Below, piece by piece: positions 1 through 5,706 of a DNA stretch of 10,350 nt. Position 1 is the first letter of the stretch. Each line of letters opens with the position of its first letter. A program made the translations under genes and the position numbers. The stretch comes from JAZKIX01 sp040384645 (GTDB lineage Bacteria > Pseudomonadota > Gammaproteobacteria > Burkholderiales > Burkholderiaceae_D). Where the stretch lies: NCBI GenBank assembly GCA_040384645.1, contig JAZKIX010000142.1:1-10350 (forward strand). Reading direction: 5' to 3'. The notes below the pieces were generated by a model, which saw only the letters and a program-made list of their open reading frames with translations, did no database searches and had not been told where the DNA came from.

Positions 1-95
1 CCCGCCATCCAGATCGCACCGCCGCCCATCAATACCGTCAACAAAACACACAGACCGAAACCCATTAATATTTTGACGCGCAGTGTCAATCTCAT
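1..95 (-). CDS. Probable methyl-accepting chemotaxis protein, N-terminus only
   Basis: Reading leftwards from an ATG at 95 gives about 31 residues before the window ends, beginning MRLTLRVKILMGFG and continuing as a hydrophobic stretch rich in L, V, M and G. A short basic N-terminus followed at once by a long transmembrane helix is the usual start of bacterial chemoreceptors of the Tar/Tsr type, which sit in the inner membrane and signal through CheA and CheW. A GAGG ribosome binding site lies five bases upstream of the ATG. No ligand-binding, HAMP or signalling domain is visible, so the assignment rests on the N-terminal pattern alone. Another membrane-anchored sensor, such as a histidine kinase or a GGDEF protein, is possible. 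Confidence 0.55.
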   Translation of the reverse strand, partial: MRLTLRVKILMGFGLCVLLTVLMGGGAIWMA

Positions 96-792
96 TGGAA
101 CCTCGTAGTAGACAATCGGGACTATTCGGGAATTTATGTAAATTTTTTTCGTGCTTCTGCTCTCGTAGGTGAATGCAATCCCGGCTTTTCACATCTATGA
201 TGAAGGGACTGACGCCTGCAATATCGGACGCTGTAAGCTAAGCAATTAAAGCGGCTTACGCACTAAAAAACGCGATTTAATCGGGTCGTTTGCAATACGC
301 GGATTTGAGATAGCGGGACGTTTGAGGATGAACAAGATGGGGGTAAATCGAGCCGCATTGGCAAATTTGTTGTTGAGCATTCGTATCATTGGCGTGACTT
401 ATCTTGTCAAGTTAGGATTTGGCGGAAGGAATTGCTCCGCGCATTTTTGGCAAGCCTATCAGATATCAGGCGCAAAAATCATCATTAATTTTTAAAAACA
501 ACGAATTACCTCAGCTTGCGACAATGATTTTATTCAGGGCGCCATTTACCAGCCATTGGCCACGAGAATGGCTTCAGACTGCGCATTTTCAGAGAGGTTG
601 GATGAGCGCAATGAGTTTGACCATCCCCCATCCAGCCTTAGCGCCGGATGGAAATAGTCAGTCAAGAGATTGAAGTTGCGATATTGATTCTTTCAGCAAG
701 CGGCCAGAACAGCCGTTTGCCATAGCGGGCACAGCGGGAATAAGGTAAAAATCGCAAAGGCAATATCGCCCAATCCCCGCCGCGCCGTAGCG
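96..792. other. Gene-poor region between the receptor start and the protease end
   Basis: I find no convincing gene in these roughly 700 bases. The part next to 95 is AT-rich and probably holds the promoter of the leftward receptor gene. A short rightward frame at 328-495 and one from 419 have no well-spaced ribosome binding site and encode nothing recognisable. Weak inverted repeats occur: GTAAGC paired with GCTTAC around 232-260, and CCATCC at 628-633 paired with GGATGG at 646-651. Neither is followed by a T-run in the protease reading direction, so no clear terminator for the protease gene can be named. Confidence 0.5.
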
Positions 793-2919
793 TCACCACA
801 TGGTGCGCCCGAATGCCGCTGGCGGCAGTCCAAATGGGAAACCAGGCATGCCCATAGCACCGCCCAGCCCGTTGGCCATTTGCGCTTGCGACAATAGACT
901 CTGTACTTGGGCTGCAATCATGGGATCGAAGCCGCCGACCCTGCCCATCATCGCGCCACCCTGATTACCAAACCATTGCTGTTGTGGCATGCGAGCCTGG
1001 TCATACGCAACTGGATAGCTAGTTTGACCGGCATGCGCTGCCGGATTGCCAAAAGCAATCGCATTACCGATTGCGCCGCCTGAACCAAATGTCTGTTGCG
1101 CAGAGGCAGTTTGGGCGGTCGCTTGCTGTTCGCCTTTACGACGGCCAAAATTTTGCTGGGCTGCCGGCTGATCGGACAATTGCAAGCCGACTGCGGTGGG
1201 CGCGTCTGGCAAGCCGAATCCGGTGCGGCTAGGATCGCCCAGATTCAAGCGGCGGGCACTGGCTTTGATGATCTGGAACAGGCGCTCGACCCGTTCTGGA
1301 CCACGGTTCCTGAAGCTGGCTTGAAAATCGGGGTGGTGCGCGTACACCAGCGCTGCCAGACCGGTGACGTGCGGCGCAGCCATCGAAGTGCCATCCCACA
1401 CCGCATAATTGGTCTGAGGCACCGACGAGGTGATCGCCACACCGGGCGCGCAGACGGCAATCTGTGGGCCGAAGCAGGTGAATTTTGCGGAAAAATAGCC
1501 GCTGCTATCGATTGTTGGGGTCAAGGTCTGGCTATGATAACTATCGGGCGGGAATTCATCTAGCTTTCCGATGGCAGCAACTGCTAGCACATTGGGCGAC
1601 GAAGCCGGATATTGCACCGCGCCGCCAGAATTGCCAGCGGCCACGATACAGGCGATGCCGAACTGTTTGGCCCGCAAAATTTGCTGTTCCAGCGCCTCGG
1701 ACGGATCGATGCCACCCAGACTCAGATTGATGACATCGATTTGTTTTTCGATGCAGTATTCCAGCGCGTCGATCAAATGGCTAGTCTGGCCGCCGGGGAA
1801 TAATTTGCATACATGGATTTCCGCCTCCGGTGCAAAGCCACGGATGCCGATGCCATTATCTGCACCCATGATGACACCGGCACAGTGCGAACCGTGCGCT
1901 AACGTGTCCTCGTTCCAGGTATTGGGATCTGTATTTTTATTCAAGACATCAAAGCCGAAACGAATTTTCTTTAAATCCTCATGCGTGGTGGCGGCGCCCG
2001 AATCGATCACGGCAACCTTGACACCCTGGCCGCGATAAGTATCGGGCAAGTGATCCAATCGCATGGCTTTTTGCCCCCAGCCAAAAGCTTGTTGCTGTGG
2101 GAAATCCGGCAGCGACGGCCACTCTGCCAGCGGCCGTACCGTCACGACATTCGCTTCAGTGGTGCTGATATCGGGGTGCAGCTGGTAGAAACTCCAGTAA
2201 TCGGTTTTGGGCTTGACATAGATGGCGTGGATCGAGTCAGGCGTCTCGCCAGCCAGCGAAATATTGGCATGCCCTTGCGCATCGGTCACGCCGCTGCCGG
2301 GGATCAGGCTGCCGAACAAATACACCTCGGCCTCGGCAATCGGCGTATTGTCCTTGCCGACCACAGTGACGACTGTCTCCAGCGTCGGGCCGCCACGCGG
2401 GATCGTGCCGGCAACCATATGCGGCAGGGCGAAAGCGGGATCATGCAGACTCAAATGATGATCACGCTCAATAATGAGGCGGCCCTGCGCTTGCTGATGC
2501 AGGATCGAGGCCTTTTGCTCGGTCATCTTCGCCACTAATACGCTAGGCACATCACTCATGCCATCGGCCAGCACGCCCATAATGCTTTTGGGGCCGACCG
2601 TATCGACCACGTCGATATCCGGGCTGGAGCGCAGCGCTTGTTCAATCACATTGAACTGTAGCGGTTGCAGGCCCATCGGTTGGATGCCGACATAACGTCG
2701 GGCGGCCACCAAAAATTGTCCTTTCCTGCCCGATATGTCGCGCCCAAGCTTGGACGAGGATCGGCTTGCTTCGCTTGACGATGCGGCTGACGAGCGGCTT
2801 TCACGGCTTTCACTAGCGCGTCCTTCGGAGCCGGTTTGCTCTCCGCTGCCTCTGGACGAACTGGTTTCGGGTTGATTTACATGTGCAGATTCCTGTGACG
2901 ACGACGATCTGGTAGCCAT
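793..2919 (-). CDS. Subtilisin-like S8 serine protease with N-terminal prodomain-like segment and Q/A/G-rich tail
   Basis: This 708-residue endopeptidase belongs to the subtilase (S8) family. The catalytic triad is intact: Asp306 in VAVIDSG, His342 in AHGSHCAG and Ser512 in GTSMAAP, with oxyanion Asn430 in AAGN. Domains in order: a Ser/Glu/Arg-rich low-complexity N-terminus (about 3-60); a prodomain-like alpha/beta segment (about 64-158); a beta-rich domain resembling carboxypeptidase-regulatory/Ig-like folds (about 178-265); the S8 domain (about 295-575); and a Gln/Ala/Gly/Met-rich tail to 708. No signal peptide or membrane segment is visible, which is unusual for a subtilase and suggests an intracellular enzyme or non-Sec export. 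The start at 2919 is chosen because a GGAAGGA ribosome site precedes it; an ATG five codons upstream lacks one. The free prodomain gene lies 64 bases upstream on the same strand, so the two are probably co-transcribed. Substrate unknown. Confidence 0.93.
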   Translation of the reverse strand: MATRSSSSQESAHVNQPETSSSRGSGEQTGSEGRASESRESRSSAASSSEASRSSSKLGRDISGRKGQFLVAARRYVGIQPMGLQPLQFNVIEQALRSSPDIDVVDTVGPKSIMGVLADGMSDVPSVLVAKMTEQKASILHQQAQGRLIIERDHHLSLHDPAFALPHMVAGTIPRGGPTLETVVTVVGKDNTPIAEAEVYLFGSLIPGSGVTDAQGHANISLAGETPDSIHAIYVKPKTDYWSFYQLHPDISTTEANVVTVRPLAEWPSLPDFPQQQAFGWGQKAMRLDHLPDTYRGQGVKVAVIDSGAATTHEDLKKIRFGFDVLNKNTDPNTWNEDTLAHGSHCAGVIMGADNGIGIRGFAPEAEIHVCKLFPGGQTSHLIDALEYCIEKQIDVINLSLGGIDPSEALEQQILRAKQFGIACIVAAGNSGGAVQYPASSPNVLAVAAIGKLDEFPPDSYHSQTLTPTIDSSGYFSAKFTCFGPQIAVCAPGVAITSSVPQTNYAVWDGTSMAAPHVTGLAALVYAHHPDFQASFRNRGPERVERLFQIIKASARRLNLGDPSRTGFGLPDAPTAVGLQLSDQPAAQQNFGRRKGEQQATAQTASAQQTFGSGGAIGNAIAFGNPAAHAGQTSYPVAYDQARMPQQQWFGNQGGAMMGRVGGFDPMIAAQVQSLLSQAQMANGLGGAMGMPGFPFGLPPAAFGRTMW

Positions 2920-2983
2920 TTCAATTCCTTCCATTTCAAGCTATTTGTCCTGTTACCCGATCCGCCTCATGTCTCAAGCGCTT

Positions 2984-3238
2984 TCAAAAAAGCGAGAGCG
3001 GACGGTCGGGCTCTATTTTCAATTGTGGCGAGCCAAGAAAGCGTTGCTCCAACGAGCGCGCAGTGTCGTGGCTCAGTTCAAATACTGCGGTGTGCGGTTG
3101 GCCTTCGGGGCCGATGGTATCGACCAGCACGATGTTGGGATCGCAGCTAGTCGTGCGGAGAAAGTCGACAAGGTGCAGGCTGTCTTGCGCTCGAATAATG
3201 TAACGGCCGCGGCCTGGCATGGATGGGTTCGACGACAT
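2984..3238 (-). CDS. Small protein resembling the prodomain of the adjacent subtilase (I9-like inhibitor or chaperone candidate)
   Basis: An 84-residue soluble protein starts at the ATG at 3238, with AAGGAG seven bases upstream, which settles the start against a longer reading. It aligns with the protease's residues 64-158. VDTIGP (39-44) matches VDTVGP (105-110), and LKIEPDRPLSL (73-83) matches LIIERDHHLSL (148-158), the closing strand in both. The predicted order of strand, helix, strand, strand, helix, strand fits the ferredoxin-like I9 fold of subtilase propeptides. Free-standing I9 proteins are known to inhibit or fold subtilases in trans (yeast proteinase B inhibitor 2, the Pleurotus inhibitor POIA1). 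I infer that this one binds the neighbouring protease as inhibitor, chaperone or both. It has no signal peptide, consistent with a shared compartment. That it is a gene is well supported; the inhibitory role is inference from a by-eye alignment. Confidence 0.75.
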   Translation of the reverse strand: MSSNPSMPGRGRYIIRAQDSLHLVDFLRTTSCDPNIVLVDTIGPEGQPHTAVFELSHDTARSLEQRFLGSPQLKIEPDRPLSLF

Positions 3239-3256
3239 GAAAAATCTCCTTGAAAA

Positions 3257-3292
3257 GCCCAAGCGCCACGACTGCATTGATGATGCTTGGGC
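3257..3292 (-). promoter_or_regulatory. Hairpin with short T-run just upstream of the free-prodomain ribosome site
   Basis: GCCCAAGC (3257-3264) and GCTTGGGC (3285-3292) form a perfect GC-rich 8-bp inverted repeat with a 20-base loop. In the leftward transcript the stem is followed directly by TTTTC and then by the AAGGAG ribosome site of the prodomain gene. The layout resembles an attenuator or partial terminator that would lower prodomain and protease expression relative to the upstream tandem-module gene. The T-run is short and the loop long, so efficient termination is not certain. Confidence 0.45.
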
Positions 3293-3318
3293 GTGTCAGA
3301 CTGATAAGTCGTATTGAA

Positions 3319-3405
3319 TCTGACCTTGCCGAATCTAAAGCTGCACAATTAACGTTGTACATCCAACGTCGCATTGGCGATGACTGCGACTCGGGCAAGG
3401 TCAGA
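3319..3405. repeat. 12-bp perfect inverted repeat enclosing smaller stems
   Basis: TCTGACCTTGCC (3319-3330) and GGCAAGGTCAGA (3394-3405) are perfect reverse complements separated by 63 bases. Inside lie ACGTTG/CAACGT (3352-3357 with 3364-3369) and GTCGC/GCGAC (3368-3372 with 3386-3390), which share two bases. The RNA could fold as a closed outer stem carrying inner hairpins. It lies between the end of the tandem-module gene and the prodomain gene, with no T-run on either strand, so it is not a standard terminator. An mRNA processing or stability element, or a protein-binding site, is possible. Confidence 0.55.
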
Positions 3406-3472
3406 GCCAAAACTGCTTGGCACTCTTGCTCAGTGTTACTTCGTGACACCGATTGACGACGGCTTAATGCGC

Positions 3473-4072
3473 TTAATGCATATATTGCCCGCCAAAATTA
3501 CCGGCTGCAGCACTACTTCCCTGATATCCGGGATAGCTGGCTTGCTGACCTTGCAAAGCGGCCTGCTGCTGTGCCTGTTGCATTTGCTGAGCTTGCTGCA
3601 GTTGCTGAAGCTGTGCCTGCTGCATTTGTTGCTGTGCCGCCTGTTGCGCGTAAGCTGCCGTCACCGGATCGACATTAAAGGGCAGCATGCGACCGATTTG
3701 CCCAGCTGCACCGCCAATGGTTTGACCCAGTCCCTGATTGCCGAACAGGCCGCCGATCGCACCGCCGATAGGTTGCGCCACCTGACCCAAAATATTGCCG
3801 AGCCAGCCCTGCGGTGCCAACTGCTGCGCTTGCTGCAATTGGGCCTGTTGCGCATAAGCCGCCGTCACCGGATCAACATTAAAGGGCAAGATAGTACCGC
3901 CGATTCCGCCTGCATACTGTCCAATTTGACCGCCCAAACCGGCATTGCCAAACAGGCCGCCGATACCTCGTCCCACCAAACCGCCTAGCGGTGCGCCCAG
4001 TATTCCGCCAAGAAACCCTTGTGGCGCTAGTTGAGCAGTCTGCCCACTAAAATTCTGTTGAAACTCGTTCAT
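3473..4072 (-). CDS. Tandem-module glycine-zipper, glutamine-rich protein of unknown function
   Basis: This 199-residue protein contains two copies of one module of about 68-70 residues: LAPQGF...GGLFGN...ILPFNVDPVTAAYAQQ (about 14-77) and LAPQGW...GGLFGN...MLPFNVDPVTAAYAQQ (about 84-145). Each module has regularly spaced glycines (GxxxG and GGxxG), a glycine-zipper pattern seen in membrane-inserting or self-packing helices. The remainder, from about 146, is a Gln/Ala/Leu/Met-rich stretch likely to form a coiled coil, followed by a short tail with SYPGYQG. There is no signal peptide. The start at 4072 is preferred because GGAG lies six bases upstream of it; an in-frame ATG four codons earlier has no site. 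Its tail and DPxxAA motif echo the protease's C-terminal tail, so it may be the protease's substrate or an assembly partner. I cannot name a family. Confidence 0.8.
   Translation of the reverse strand: MNEFQQNFSGQTAQLAPQGFLGGILGAPLGGLVGRGIGGLFGNAGLGGQIGQYAGGIGGTILPFNVDPVTAAYAQQAQLQQAQQLAPQGWLGNILGQVAQPIGGAIGGLFGNQGLGQTIGGAAGQIGRMLPFNVDPVTAAYAQQAAQQQMQQAQLQQLQQAQQMQQAQQQAALQGQQASYPGYQGSSAAAGNFGGQYMH
3640..3892. repeat. Internal tandem duplication, 204-bp period, within the tandem-module gene
   Basis: The stretch at 3640-3688 recurs at 3844-3892 with only scattered base changes, an offset of exactly 204 bases (68 codons). The best-conserved part encodes LPFNVDPVTAAYAQQ. The first parts of the modules have diverged more (QGF versus QGW). 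The near-identity at DNA level suggests either a fairly recent duplication or gene conversion between copies. Confidence 0.8.
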
Positions 4073-4084
4073 GTCAAACTCCAT

Positions 4085-4273
4085 TTAACAGTCGCGCATG
4101 CTGACCCTGCCGTACAGAGAGCGTAATACCAGTTCCCTGCGTTTGATCTGTTCAAACACCTCGCTGACGCTGGACTGCCATCGCGCCTGAGTTGCCCTGG
4201 TTTGCAATACGCGTAGATTTGCATTGATTGTTGCGCCATCGATGCTATTGATGTAATCGCTTGAATGTGACAT
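4085..4273 (-). CDS. Small orphan protein heading the protease cluster
   Basis: This 62-residue frame starts at the ATG at 4273 and its stop lies 12 bases before the start of the tandem-module gene, an operon-like spacing on the same strand. The product is soluble and probably helical (ATINANLRVLQTRATQARWQ, then SVSEVFEQIKRRELVLRSLY), with one C-terminal cysteine. I do not recognise it. A reading from a TTG at 4321 would add 16 residues. Neither start has a well-placed ribosome site, although a strong GGGGAGGG occurs at about 4335-4342, just before an out-of-frame ATG that opens a 13-codon frame. Position and spacing support a gene; the uncertain start lowers confidence. Confidence 0.45.
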   Translation of the reverse strand: MSHSSDYINSIDGATINANLRVLQTRATQARWQSSVSEVFEQIKRRELVLRSLYGRVSMRDC

Positions 4274-4434
4274 CAATATCAAATATGCGACGTCAAATGA
4301 GCTCGTTGGCGTGCTCTGCAAGTTGCCAGTTCATCCCTCCCCAATCAGCTGATCCCTATCTTCCTGCCATCTTTTTTCAAACAAAAAGAAAAAAGTAGCA
4401 AATTAGAAGCATTGAATTTTCATCTGCCCGATTA

Positions 4435-4462
4435 TTTTTATCCTTGAATTCACCTTTTTCAA
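4435..4462 (-). promoter_or_regulatory. Possible sigma-70 promoter for the protease cluster
   Basis: On the minus strand TTGAAA (4457-4462) and TAAAAA (4435-4440) are separated by 16 bases, giving an acceptable but weak -35/-10 pair in AT-rich DNA. Transcription would begin near 4428, leaving a leader of roughly 110-155 bases before the first small gene. AT-rich sequence yields such matches by chance, so this is only a candidate. Confidence 0.25.
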
Positions 4463-4581
4463 GATAAATTTTCACATTTTCGAACGTGATTTGACAGCCG
4501 TTTTTTATTCCAGAAAGTAGCCGGACGCGTAACTAATCTCAACTTCAAAAATATCGCATCAGGTAGCGCGGCTGTATTACA

Positions 4582-4613
4582 AATAGGTGTCGAATAGGTG
4601 TCACATACGTGTC
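4582..4613. repeat. Three tandem 11-bp iteron-like repeats
   Basis: AATAGGTGTC (4582-4591), the same sequence again (4593-4602) and CATACGTGTC (4604-4613) follow one another with an exact 11-base period, close to one DNA helical turn. The first two are identical over ten bases and the third differs at two positions. They lie 3' of the transposase-like gene and upstream of the protease cluster. Helically phased repeats usually bind a protein cooperatively; the protein is unknown. Confidence 0.6.
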
Positions 4614-4676
4614 TATATAGCCATATTCTCTCGGCAAGAAAATGCAGCCTGAATGACCATTTGAAGCAGAAAAATA

Positions 4677-5126
4677 TCACCTAGGACGGCGTGGGCGCGG
4701 CAATCCTAACCGTAACAACAACGCATACACGCCAGCTACCGAATAGCGGGCATTAAATTTTTCGCGTAATACATGCTGGATTGCACTGCAACTACAGGCG
4801 CAGTCTTCCCGGCTATCGCACTGTCGTGTTGCTATCACCAAGCGAAACGCTGCAACATCGCCTGGCTTCAAATGACTTGGCGCACCCGGTCGCGCCCGGT
4901 CGCGCAAACCAGCCAGACCTTCGGTGCGATAGCGCTGCATCCAGTAGTACAACTGTGAACGGCCAATCAAGAATAATCCGGCGGTTTCGTTTGGCCCATG
5001 ACCAGTCATTAAATGCCGCAGCGCGAGCATGCGGCTACGCACCCTCCCACTCTTTTCCCGCCTCGCTGCTGCCGCCAGTTCTTGTGCGCATTGCACTGCG
5101 CTGCCGTCGTCTTGTAGTCGTCTCAT
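4677..5126 (-). CDS. Lone IS630-type helix-turn-helix protein without DDE domain
   Basis: This 149-residue protein has the DNA-binding half of an IS630/Tc1-like transposase. A helix-turn-helix (about 30-65) with the family pattern YYWMQRYRTEGLAGLRDRARPG is followed by a winged-helix segment (about 114-143, REKFNARYSVAGVYALLLRLGL). The protein stops right after LPRPRRPR, where complete transposases go on into the catalytic DDE domain. It is either a decayed insertion-sequence remnant or a domesticated DNA-binding regulator; an intact frame and a good GGGG ribosome site seven bases before the ATG favour expression. Between the two DNA-binding parts sits an unusual Cys cluster (C103, C109, C111, C113) that could bind metal or sense redox state. 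No terminal inverted repeats were found. The two neighbouring repeat elements are possible targets. Confidence 0.7.
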   Translation of the reverse strand: MRRLQDDGSAVQCAQELAAAARREKSGRVRSRMLALRHLMTGHGPNETAGLFLIGRSQLYYWMQRYRTEGLAGLRDRARPGAPSHLKPGDVAAFRLVIATRQCDSREDCACSCSAIQHVLREKFNARYSVAGVYALLLRLGLPRPRRPR

Positions 5127-5706
5127 CCAGTCATCCCCATGACAATTTTCGATGCAAAACCTCTTACCAAGATCTATTCTTGGACACGGATTTTCAAAAA
5201 GAGTCTGGAAATTTTTTGTTGAAAGAAGCAATGGCGGTTATTAAATCCAACCATTTCAACGTCGCAAGTCCGCAGCATTGCAATATTTCAATGGCCAACG
5301 CAAAGCCACCCACAGCACGCTAGCCACAGTGCTTGAAACCGCCTTTCAGAGAAATTAATACTCAGGTGAGTATTAATTTGGAACCAATGAACACGTGCGG
5401 GATATGGCATGATTATGGTCATACTCCCTGCTTTTTCTTCAAAACAGGCAAGACTGGCAAATAATGTATTAAGTCCGGTGATACTGCGGCTTTTCTATAT
5501 GGGCTTTAATTTTTGGCTTGGATTGCCGCAGTTCGCGTGCTGTTGAAATGAATCAGAATCGCGCATCGTCTCTGGCGGCGGAGGAATTTACATTTATAAG
5601 CAAGAAGCAGAGTGCGGATTGAACCAGCTTGGCTAAAATTGGGTACCGTCTCACTGCTAAAGTCATTCATGCCTACCTCAATAAAACCGAACGTAAACAG
5701 CAGCCG
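5127..5706. other. Intergenic region between the transposase-like gene and alkB
   Basis: This region lies between divergent genes and should hold both promoters, but I see no strong -35/-10 pair. It contains the 28-bp palindrome at 5352-5379. Short rightward frames at 5409-5546 (45 codons, hydrophobic) and 5548-5622 (24 codons) nearly abut and could be leader peptides or chance frames; neither is recognisable. A strong GGCGGAGGAA at about 5576-5585 looks like a ribosome site but leads to no ATG in the alkB frame. Confidence 0.5.
5352..5379. promoter_or_regulatory. 28-bp palindromic operator-like site
   Basis: AAATTAATACTCA (5352-5364) and TGAGTATTAATTT (5367-5379) are exact reverse complements around a two-base GG centre. 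The 2-base gap is too short for a stable RNA hairpin loop without melting inner pairs, and no T-run follows. A homodimeric repressor of the TetR/AcrR or similar type is the more likely reader. No such regulator is encoded in the window. It lies about 225 bases upstream of the transposase-like gene and 330 upstream of alkB, so which gene it controls is open. Confidence 0.6.

Larger units (their letters stand above)
4274..4676. other. AT-rich intergenic region upstream of the protease cluster
   Basis: This stretch separates the end of the transposase-like gene from the cluster it precedes. It holds the likely promoter region of the cluster, a poly-A/T-rich segment at about 4370-4400, a TGAATTCA palindrome near 4445, and the triple 11-bp repeat at 4582-4613. 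A 73-codon leftward frame at 4459-4680 has no homology I can see and is not called. I see no remnant of a DDE domain here that would complete the transposase-like gene. Confidence 0.5.

Noticed and set aside
96..160. Flagellar sigma-28-type promoter before the receptor gene
   Set aside because: TAAA and CCGAT elements occur on the minus strand, but their spacing is about three bases too short for the usual consensus.
419..673. 84-codon rightward frame
   Set aside because: It starts at a TTG with no properly spaced ribosome site, has odd composition and resembles no protein I know.
1096..2538. Several long rightward frames opposite the protease
   Set aside because: They lie antisense to a protein with an intact catalytic triad and have no domains of their own; they reflect codon structure of the real gene.
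3462..3479. Tandem 9-bp repeat GCTTAATGC at the stop of the tandem-module gene
   Set aside because: Two short copies spanning the stop codon are most simply a small slippage event; I see no further role.
4490..4520. Rightward TTGACA promoter element
   Set aside because: The -35 is good, but the -10 is poor and no rightward gene follows.
4459..4680. 73-codon leftward frame after the transposase-like gene
   Set aside because: It runs through the triple repeat, has no DDE-like motif and no ribosome site of note.
5409..5622. Two short rightward frames before alkB as genes
   Set aside because: Both are under 50 codons with unclear ribosome sites and no recognisable features; possible leader peptides but unsupported.
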